Shown here piece after piece: positions 1 to 5,066 of a DNA stretch of 5,066 bases (position 1 is the first letter of the stretch; every line of letters begins with the position of its first letter). The notes below the pieces were generated by a model, which was not told the origin of the DNA, did not search any database, and worked only from the letters and a program-made list of their open reading frames with translations. The stretch comes from Candidatus Schekmanbacteria bacterium (GTDB taxonomy: Bacteria > Schekmanbacteria > GWA2-38-11 > J061): the NCBI GenBank assembly GCA_003695725.1, contig RFHX01000336.1, forward strand, positions 1 through 5,066, read 5' to 3'. The translations under genes and the position numbers were made by a program.

Positions 1-26
1 GTATCAGCTATTTTGAATAGCTCAAT

Positions 27-33
27 GGGAGGA
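27..33 (+). promoter_or_regulatory. Ribosome binding site of the CcoP-like gene
   Basis: GGGAGGA lies six bases before the ATG at 40, a strong Shine-Dalgarno match. It decides the start over the in-frame TTG at 13. The other two plus frames end at 16 (TGA) and 20 (TAG), so an upstream gene could finish there, leaving only a few bases before this site, as in a tight operon. Too little of that gene is present to identify it. Confidence 0.8.
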
Positions 34-39
34 TTTGAA

Positions 40-531
40 ATGGTAAATAATAATGACGATAACATAGAAGAAATTGAGAAAAAAAGAAAAGAAGACAAAC
101 TGCCGGGTGTATTCATTGCGCTCTTTATTGTAACTGCAATATTTCTGATTGTTTATATAATTCGTTATACTCCTGCAATTTCTGGCTGGACATCGGAAGA
201 TGACTATCTGAATGTATCAAAAAAGCCCCAGATAGAAGCAAAAAAACTTTCAGCAGAAAACCCCTTTGAACATAATTCAGCTGCCATCTCTGAAGGGCAA
301 ACGATTTTTGCTGACTATTGCGCAGACTGCCATGGAGAAGATGCTAAGGGAGATTTTGGACCTAATCTGACTGATTCTGAGTGGAAATATGGTTCAGATG
401 ACAAAAGCAAGTTTGAAGTTGTAAAGATGGGAAGAGGAGCTGATACAGATAGTGAAATGCCTTCATTTAAAGATGACCTCACAGACGAACAGATTTGGAA
501 AGTATTGGCTTTTATCGATTCTCTGAAATAA
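40..531 (+). CDS. ccoP: Single-heme, membrane-anchored cytochrome c, CcoP-like subunit of a cbb3-type oxidase
   Basis: The 163-residue protein probably passes electrons to a cbb3-type haem-copper oxidase from the periplasmic face of the inner membrane. Seen: an acidic, lysine-rich N-terminus (1-20), one membrane segment at about 22-41, a short linker with a GW pair at 49-50, and a class I cytochrome c domain from about 80 to the end. The only haem site is C94-A-D-C97-H98, and M140 in an EMPSF motif is the likely axial ligand. The N-terminal layout resembles the FixP/CcoP anchor domain, but typical CcoP has two CxxCH sites and about 300 residues. The start at 40 is chosen because GGGAGGA (27-33) lies six bases upstream. 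The frame stays open to the window edge, so a TTG at 13 or a longer form is possible but has no such site. The copper ATPase downstream supports the oxidase assignment. It could instead be a generic membrane cytochrome c. Confidence 0.72.
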   Translation: MVNNNDDNIEEIEKKRKEDKLPGVFIALFIVTAIFLIVYIIRYTPAISGWTSEDDYLNVSKKPQIEAKKLSAENPFEHNSAAISEGQTIFADYCADCHGEDAKGDFGPNLTDSEWKYGSDDKSKFEVVKMGRGADTDSEMPSFKDDLTDEQIWKVLAFIDSLK

Positions 532-717
532 AAAGATATAACATACTGCAATCGACACAAATTTTCTCGTCTCATTCTTTTTTGTTATCCATCACTGTGA
601 CAGGATTGTCCAAGCATCTAAGCTCTCAGAAGGAATATTTTGGGAATGTTTTTTTGCAAAAGATAAATGAAAAGGAAATCAATACTGATAAAATCCTATT
701 CGATGTTATGTAAATAA

Positions 718-745
718 TTGACAGAGAGGAATTCAGATAAATAAT
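718..745 (+). promoter_or_regulatory. Candidate sigma70-type promoter for the copper ATPase gene
   Basis: A perfect -35 hexamer TTGACA (718-723) is followed after 16 bases by AATAAT (740-745), five of six matches to the -10 consensus. Transcription would start near 752 and leave a leader of about 70 bases before the ATG at 821. It is the best match I found in this spacer and suggests that the ATPase can be transcribed apart from the cytochrome. In AT-rich DNA such matches also arise by chance. Confidence 0.5.
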
Positions 746-765
746 TAGAGAATATATATAACTAA

Positions 766-785
766 AAGAGTTTGAAAAAACTCTT
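766..785 (+). repeat. Perfect 8-bp inverted repeat with a GAAA loop in the ATPase leader
   Basis: AAGAGTTT (766-773) and AAACTCTT (778-785) are exact reverse complements around a GAAA tetraloop. The stem has only two G-C pairs and no T-run follows, so it is not a convincing intrinsic terminator. It lies 35 bases before the ATPase start, inside the predicted leader, and could be a weak mRNA structure or chance. Confidence 0.35.
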
Positions 786-820
786 GAAAGAATAAAATCA
801 CAACTTTTCTTTGCTTTCTT

Positions 821-3004
821 ATGGACAATTCAATAGAGATTACCCTTAAAATTGACGGGATACAATGCGCTTCATGCGTCTCTGCAATTACCAAAGCAGT
901 AAATAAGATGGATGGCATATCTTCTTTTACACTTTCAGCTGAAACAGGAATTGCAAAAGCCCGAATTTATCCGGAGAAATTAACGACTGACACGATTATC
1001 TCTGTAATCAATTCTCTGGGATATGCGGCAAAAAAATTCTTCTATGAAGATATAGAAGAAAGTTTCAAGAAAGAAAAGAAGCGGCTTCTTTTTAGACTGG
1101 GCACTGCCGGATTTTTTTCAATGCAGTTAATGGTAGCCAGTCTTGCTCTTTATTCAGGATATTTCAAGGGAATTGATGAAACTTCAAAACTATTCTTTCA
1201 AATAATTTCCTTCTTTCTTTCCACACCGGTAGTTTTTTATTGTGGATTTGATTTTCACCTTAAAGCTGTCAGGGGGATTATAAATAGAACTATCACTATG
1301 GATACTCTCATCAGTATTGGCACGCTTACTGCGTATTTTTATAGTATCTATCAAATTTCGATTAAGGGAGAAGTTTATTTTGATACTGCGGCAATGATAA
1401 TAACCTTCATCTTAGCAGGACGCACTATTGAAGCATATGTACGAAGCAATATCTCATCGATTTTTAAAAAGTTCAGAGAGTTTCTGGATGTTGAGACAAC
1501 AATAATCGATGAAAAAGATGGAAGTGCTAAAAAGGTGCCTGCAAGCAAAATCAGAAAGGGCAATCTTTTGGTAATCTACCCTTTTGAAAGAATCCCTGCA
1601 GATGCTGTTATTGAAGAAGGTGAAACAGAAGTCAATGAAAGCTTGCTCACAGGCGAATCACTTCCTGTAAAAAGACAAAAGGGAGACAAAGTTTTTGCAG
1701 GAGCATCAAATCTTTGGGGCAAAATCAAATGTCGAGTTTTGAATGATGCAGAAGCTTCATATGTAAACAGCATAATGGAGTTGATCAAAGAATCCCTTTT
1801 ACAGAAGGCAAATATTCAGCGTACCGCAGATAAAGCAGTTGCCTTTTTTGTGCCTCTTGTGGTGCTGTGTGCATTGGGAACACTTGTATTTCATTATCTA
1901 ATAAGAGATGAACTGCTATCTGCGGCAGTGATGTCTTCAATTTCAGTGCTCATTGTTGCCTGTCCTTGCGCGCTTGGATTAGCAACACCCCTTGCAATAA
2001 GCGGCGCTATTTCGAGAAGCTCTAAATTTGGAGTTTTGATAAAAAAACCGGAAGTTTTGGAAGCATTTAAAGATATTGATACTATCGTATTCGACAAGAC
2101 AGGAACACTTACATCAGGTAAACTCGATATTTCAGATATAGTGTTAGAACCCGCCTTCTCTAATGAAGACAAAAAAGCGATTAGACGCAACGCAGCTTCT
2201 ATAGAAAAAAATATTCAACATCCCATTGCAATAGCTATTGTAAAAGCAGCCAAAGATGAACAATTAGTGCCTGCTTCTGATATAAATTATTATCCGGGCT
2301 TGGGGGCTGAAGGAAGTGTTGATGGAAAGACAAAGATTCGTATTGGAAATGAAAAATTTCTTAATAAGCATAGCATTGAAATTTCAGAATACCTGAAGAA
2401 TAAAAAAGAAGATTTTGTTGAAGAAGGGAAAGTATGCATTTTTTATGCTGAAGGGAATGTGGCAAAGGCATTGATGGTTTTTGAGGATTTATTGAGAGAT
2501 GAGGCAGTGAATATGGTAGAGAAACTGAAGAAGGGAAGATTTAGAACTCTAATGTTGACAGGAGACAACAAGGCATCAGCTGAAGCAGTAAACAAAAAGC
2601 TCAAACTTGATTCATATAAAGCAGAGCTTTTGCCTGAAGATAAAATCAATATCATAAAAAATGAAAAGGGAAAGGGACATAAAATAATATATGTTGGTGA
2701 TGGTATCAACGACACCCCTGCCCTCGTTGAAGCAGATATTGGAATCGCAATGAATGAGCCCTCACAATTTGCCCCTCTTTCTGCTGATGTTGTCCTTTTG
2801 AATGATAAATTGGATGGCATATTGACTCTATTAGAATTGGGAAAAAGAACTTTCACAAAAATCAAGATAAATCTGTTCTGGGCATTCTTCTATAATATAA
2901 TTGCTATTCCATTTGCAGCTATGGGATACTTCCCACCTGTCCTATCAGCAGGACTAATGAGTTTGAGCTCTGTATCTGTATGCCTGAATTCAATCAGAAA
3001 TTAA
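821..3004 (+). CDS. ccoI: P1B-type Cu(I)-translocating ATPase, CcoI/FixI (CopA2) type
   Basis: An inner-membrane pump of 727 residues that exports Cu(I) from the cytoplasm using ATP; CcoI-type members supply copper for cbb3 oxidase assembly. Domains seen: one N-terminal HMA metal-binding domain with C16-A-S-C19; membrane segments at about 94-113, 124-141, 160-179 and 186-203; the actuator loop with T277-G-E-S; segment 5 at about 339-360; segment 6 with the C381-P-C383 ion site; the phosphorylation motif with D425 (DKTGT); H467-P468 in the nucleotide domain; G626-D-G-I-N-D631; and two final segments with Y691-N692 and M713/S717. The whole Cu(I) ligand set (CPC, YN, M and S) is intact. The AGFFSMQLM stretch at 96-104 resembles CcoI rather than export-type CopA, and the CcoP-like neighbour agrees. 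The ATG at 821 is the first in-frame start after a TGA at 785-787 and sits just before the HMA domain, but no clear Shine-Dalgarno precedes it. CopA for copper detoxification is the alternative. The usual partners ccoG, ccoH and ccoS are absent here. Confidence 0.93.
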   Translation: MDNSIEITLKIDGIQCASCVSAITKAVNKMDGISSFTLSAETGIAKARIYPEKLTTDTIISVINSLGYAAKKFFYEDIEESFKKEKKRLLFRLGTAGFFSMQLMVASLALYSGYFKGIDETSKLFFQIISFFLSTPVVFYCGFDFHLKAVRGIINRTITMDTLISIGTLTAYFYSIYQISIKGEVYFDTAAMIITFILAGRTIEAYVRSNISSIFKKFREFLDVETTIIDEKDGSAKKVPASKIRKGNLLVIYPFERIPADAVIEEGETEVNESLLTGESLPVKRQKGDKVFAGASNLWGKIKCRVLNDAEASYVNSIMELIKESLLQKANIQRTADKAVAFFVPLVVLCALGTLVFHYLIRDELLSAAVMSSISVLIVACPCALGLATPLAISGAISRSSKFGVLIKKPEVLEAFKDIDTIVFDKTGTLTSGKLDISDIVLEPAFSNEDKKAIRRNAASIEKNIQHPIAIAIVKAAKDEQLVPASDINYYPGLGAEGSVDGKTKIRIGNEKFLNKHSIEISEYLKNKKEDFVEEGKVCIFYAEGNVAKALMVFEDLLRDEAVNMVEKLKKGRFRTLMLTGDNKASAEAVNKKLKLDSYKAELLPEDKINIIKNEKGKGHKIIYVGDGINDTPALVEADIGIAMNEPSQFAPLSADVVLLNDKLDGILTLLELGKRTFTKIKINLFWAFFYNIIAIPFAAMGYFPPVLSAGLMSLSSVSVCLNSIRN

Positions 3005-3037
3005 ACATTTAAAATCAAAAATCATTATAGAGAGAGT

Positions 3038-4402
3038 TTATTCTTCAGGTACCAAAGGAGGGTCGAACTCCTTCAAATCAGCAGGAATTTTCATAGATTC
3101 CATCTCCTCCCCTGCTTCTGAAACATTTTTTAAAAGCCAATCATATGTAGATTTGATTGTTTCCTCTTCTCTGCTCAAAAACCTGTGGGCAGCATAACCG
3201 GGAGGAGGATTTGGGATTGTAGGTTCAGGTAATTTAATCAAGGATACATTTACCCTCTTTTCTTTCAAATGTTTGTATAATCTTTCCGACCATTTTCCGG
3301 GAGTAACATCATCACCCTGACACCACATAATGAGATATGGAATTTTAAGTTTTTCCGCTTCTCTTTCTACAATTGATAAAGTATCCTTGCCATAATAACT
3401 GAGGAAGCTTGAAGGGGTCATCTTGATTTTTTGTCCCCAGTGAGTCATAAATTCATACAGTTCATTTCCTCTGCCCTCTTTTACAAGCTCTCGTGCTTTT
3501 TTTTCATTCTTCTCTAAAAGTCCATTGCCAAATATGGCATATTCAATTGATTCTCTTCCATTTGCTACAGTTCCATAAGTTCCAACAGCTACAACTCTTT
3601 TGTCCTTTGATAGAACTGGATATATTGCTGCCATTTGTGTGCCTTTGCTGTGCCCCATTACATAAACTTTATTAAAGCCAAGTTTTTCAAGAAAATCTAT
3701 CCCCGGTTTGAGGTCCATTACTGCATCTTCAAACAAGGTTTTTCCTCCGCCTTCAGTAGGCCCATTGTCTCTGCGGTTAAGGGAAAGTACTACCACCTTG
3801 TAGGGTTCCCAATAATATCCTACCCAACCCGCAAAGCTTTTCTTATATGTCCCAAAAGTACCATGCGTTACCAATACCGCTACTTTTTTAACTTTTCCTT
3901 TAGGAACGAATAGAGCTCCTTCAAGGGGTGTGCCATCATCAGCTTTAAGATTTATATGAAATACCTTTAATCCTGTGTTGCTGACATTTTCACATTCAAA
4001 ATCTCTATCCACACCTATGCCCCCATCTGCAACATCTATTCCCTCTCCCCCATTTAATAAGTCGTTCCCATCATTGCCAACAAGCATATCGTTGTCTCCT
4101 TCACCATATAACTTATCATTGCCGTCATTTCCTACAAGAATATCTTGGCCATCACCTCCGCAAATAATATCGTCTCCTCCTTTGCCGAGGATATAATCAT
4201 TGCCGCCAAGTCCTGCTATTACATCTTTCTTATAAGTCCCTGTAATGACATCATTTCCGTCAGTGCCAACTATTGTTGCTTTCAATCCTGCACATTCAAC
4301 TTCTTGCGCCTGCGCAGACATAAAAAATGAAGGTAAAGTAAATTGAAATAGGAAAATTATCAAAGCAATCATTTTGTAATATGCTTTTATCTTTTTTTCC
4401 AT
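3038..4402 (-). CDS. Secreted protein with N-terminal RTX calcium-binding repeats and an alpha/beta hydrolase domain
   Basis: A predicted exported hydrolase of 454 residues with unknown substrate. Seen in order: a Sec signal peptide (basic start, hydrophobic core at about 11-28, probable cleavage after A30-Q-A32); ten back-to-back nine-residue RTX repeats at 47-136; then an alpha/beta hydrolase domain from about 146 to 427. In the hydrolase, H180-G181 follows a core beta strand as in oxyanion-hole motifs, the nucleophile elbow is G250-H-S252-K-G254, the acid is D364 or D365 (QGDD), and the histidine is H406, giving a complete Ser-Asp-His triad in normal order. The mature protein has four cysteines (37, 81, 137, 361), three of them around or inside the repeats. 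The start at 4402 is supported by AGGAG (4410-4414) seven bases upstream. RTX repeats bind calcium in a beta-roll outside the cytoplasm, so activity in the periplasm, on the surface or outside the cell is likely. Esterase, lipase or peptidase activity cannot be told apart. No type I secretion gene is nearby. The gene converges on the copper ATPase. Confidence 0.88.
   Translation of the reverse strand: MEKKIKAYYKMIALIIFLFQFTLPSFFMSAQAQEVECAGLKATIVGTDGNDVITGTYKKDVIAGLGGNDYILGKGGDDIICGGDGQDILVGNDGNDKLYGEGDNDMLVGNDGNDLLNGGEGIDVADGGIGVDRDFECENVSNTGLKVFHINLKADDGTPLEGALFVPKGKVKKVAVLVTHGTFGTYKKSFAGWVGYYWEPYKVVVLSLNRRDNGPTEGGGKTLFEDAVMDLKPGIDFLEKLGFNKVYVMGHSKGTQMAAIYPVLSKDKRVVAVGTYGTVANGRESIEYAIFGNGLLEKNEKKARELVKEGRGNELYEFMTHWGQKIKMTPSSFLSYYGKDTLSIVEREAEKLKIPYLIMWCQGDDVTPGKWSERLYKHLKEKRVNVSLIKLPEPTIPNPPPGYAAHRFLSREEETIKSTYDWLLKNVSEAGEEMESMKIPADLKEFDPPLVPEE
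3995..4264 (-). repeat. Ten tandem 27-bp units encoding RTX nonapeptides
   Basis: These bases encode residues 47-136 of the secreted hydrolase as ten exactly phased nonapeptides. Aspartate occupies position 5 of every unit (D51, D60 and so on to D132). Glycine occupies position 9 of the first nine units (G55 to G127), with E136 in the tenth. Unit 2 (TYKKDVIAG) has lost the calcium-loop glycine, and units 9 and 10 are also degenerate. NDGND occurs in units 6 and 8. The DNA copies have diverged, so this is a protein-level repeat rather than a recent tandem duplication. Confidence 0.93.
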
Positions 4403-4588
4403 TATCTTGCTCCTCTTAAATTTATAAAGTTAAAAAAAGTGCATACCTTCTAACATATTTTTTCAAGAAAATTACTCTTTTTTTAATTTATCTTTTGTAA
4501 GAAACGCAGAGAAAAGGGTCAATGTCCAACAATTCGCAAGGAAATCCATAAAAGAGGGATTGAAGAGTTATGCTTACAAGAAAAAAAA
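4403..4588 (-). other. Spacer between arfB and the RTX-hydrolase gene
   Basis: This 186-base AT-rich gap should hold the end of the arfB transcript and the promoter of the hydrolase gene. Read on the minus strand, eight T residues (4581-4588) directly follow the arfB stop, but I see no G-C-rich hairpin before them. A weak inverted repeat, AATCC (4543-4547) with GGATT (4557-4561), lies further on. A poor promoter candidate is TTGAAA (4461-4466) with TATGCA (4440-4445), spaced by only 15 bases. The one firm element is the ribosome binding site AGGAG at 4410-4414. Confidence 0.45.
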
Positions 4589-5020
4589 TTATTCATTCAA
4601 AATCGAGGCATCTTTCTGTCTAAGTTTTTTTATTTCACTTCTTTTCTTCTTCTCTTTCAATCTTTTTTCTCTTGAGGATAATGAAGGTTTGGTTGGAATT
4701 CTTTCAATATCTTCAAATGCGGCTTTTTCAATTATTTTTACCAGTCTCTTCAATGCATCTTCTCTATTTTTCTGTCTCGTTGAATAGCGCATTGCTTTTA
4801 TAATGAGAATCCCCCTTTCGTTGATTCTATTTTTAGCAATTTTAAACAGCTTTGCCTTTACCTCAGTTGGCAATGTTTTGTTTGCATTTATATTAAAAGA
4901 CAACTGTACAGCCGTAGAAGTTTTGTTGACTTTTTGTCCGCCGGGACCTGATGATCTAATAAATTTTTCGCCTATTTCTTCCTCATTTATGAAGAAACAG
5001 GGATTTATTTGAATTTTCAT
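4589..5020 (-). CDS. arfB: Alternative ribosome-rescue factor ArfB (YaeJ), peptidyl-tRNA hydrolase
   Basis: A cytoplasmic protein of 143 residues that frees ribosomes stalled on mRNAs without a stop codon. ArfB places its basic tail in the empty mRNA channel and hydrolyses peptidyl-tRNA with its GGQ loop. Seen: the catalytic motif G27-G28-Q29 within SSGPGGQKVNKTST (23-36), the class I release-factor catalytic fold up to about residue 100, a conserved NREDALKRL helix start near 85-93, and a lysine/arginine-rich tail from about 109. The size matches E. coli ArfB (140 residues). The codon-recognition domains of RF1 and RF2 are absent, and the protein is complete at both ends, so it is not a release-factor fragment. 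The ATG at 5020 is the first in its frame, with only a weak AGAG-like ribosome site before it. The gene lies upstream of the RTX-hydrolase on the same strand, with no functional link evident. Confidence 0.95.
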   Translation of the reverse strand: MKIQINPCFFINEEEIGEKFIRSSGPGGQKVNKTSTAVQLSFNINANKTLPTEVKAKLFKIAKNRINERGILIIKAMRYSTRQKNREDALKRLVKIIEKAAFEDIERIPTKPSLSSREKRLKEKKKRSEIKKLRQKDASILNE

Positions 5021-5066
5021 TTTCTCTACGAAAGATACTGAACATACTAATCACCATATATAATTA

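Larger units (their letters stand above)
532..820 (+). other. Intergenic spacer with a promoter and leader, no supported gene
   Basis: This 289-base, AT-rich stretch separates the cytochrome and copper ATPase genes. One plus frame stays open to a stop at 711-713 but starts inside the cytochrome gene. Its translation is unrecognised, and I found no start with a ribosome binding site for it. The right part holds a good promoter match (718-745) and a small perfect hairpin (766-785). I saw no strong terminator hairpin after the cytochrome stop and no clear FNR-type palindrome. Confidence 0.6.

Noticed and set aside
495-713. Open plus-strand frame of 72 codons overlapping the end of the cytochrome gene
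   Set aside because: Its ATG lies inside the cytochrome coding region without a ribosome binding site, the product is unrecognisable, and the part beyond 531 has no better supported start.
2443-2865. 140-codon minus-strand frame within the copper ATPase gene
   Set aside because: It lies opposite the well-conserved nucleotide-binding domain and hinge motif of the ATPase and shows no recognisable features of its own.
3975-4196. Plus-strand frame rich in Ser and Pro opposite the RTX repeats
   Set aside because: It is the antisense shadow of the Gly/Asp-rich RTX repeats; its low-complexity pattern is fully explained by the 27-bp coding period.
3995-4264. Possible CRISPR or DNA-level tandem array, from the regular 27-bp period
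   Set aside because: The period is codon-phased, the copies are diverged in DNA, there are no spacers, and the translated frame gives textbook RTX nonapeptides.
4581-4588. T-run right after the arfB stop as an intrinsic terminator
   Set aside because: No G-C-rich stem-loop was found just before it at the end of the arfB coding region, so the run alone is not enough to call a terminator.
4589-5020. The GGQ protein as a fragment of release factor RF1 or RF2
   Set aside because: It has its own start, a length typical of ArfB and the basic C-terminal tail specific to rescue factors, so it is a complete ArfB rather than a truncated release factor.

Overview
The window is AT-rich (roughly one third G+C by eye) and reads as ordinary bacterial chromosome. 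A cbb3-type oxidase cytochrome, its copper ATPase, a Sec-exported protein and ArfB together suggest a Gram-negative, oxygen- or microoxygen-respiring bacterium. The sequence alone does not fix the phylum. No insertion sequence, tRNA, rRNA, CRISPR array or phage gene was seen.

Layout: two plus-strand genes on the left converge on two minus-strand genes on the right. At 40-531 is a small membrane-anchored cytochrome c that looks like a short, single-heme CcoP. After a spacer of about 290 bases with a good sigma70-like promoter comes 821-3004, a complete P1B-type Cu(I) ATPase of the CcoI/FixI/CopA2 kind. Only 33 bases then separate its stop from the stop of the minus-strand gene at 3038-4402. 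That gene encodes a secreted two-module protein: signal peptide, ten RTX (calcium-binding) nonapeptides, then an alpha/beta hydrolase. At 4589-5020, also on the minus strand, is ArfB, a GGQ-motif peptidyl-tRNA hydrolase that rescues stalled ribosomes.

How they fit together: the first two genes form a functional pair. CcoP carries electrons to the haem-copper oxidase, and CcoI-type ATPases supply copper across the membrane for its active site. The catalytic subunits (CcoN, CcoO) would be expected just left of the window. The two right-hand genes share a strand but have no evident functional link, and a 186-base gap separates them.

The most unusual item is the RTX-hydrolase. Its calcium-binding repeats are N-terminal, directly behind a Sec signal peptide, rather than C-terminal as in type I-secreted RTX proteins. 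Nothing in the window clearly amounts to a wholly new system.
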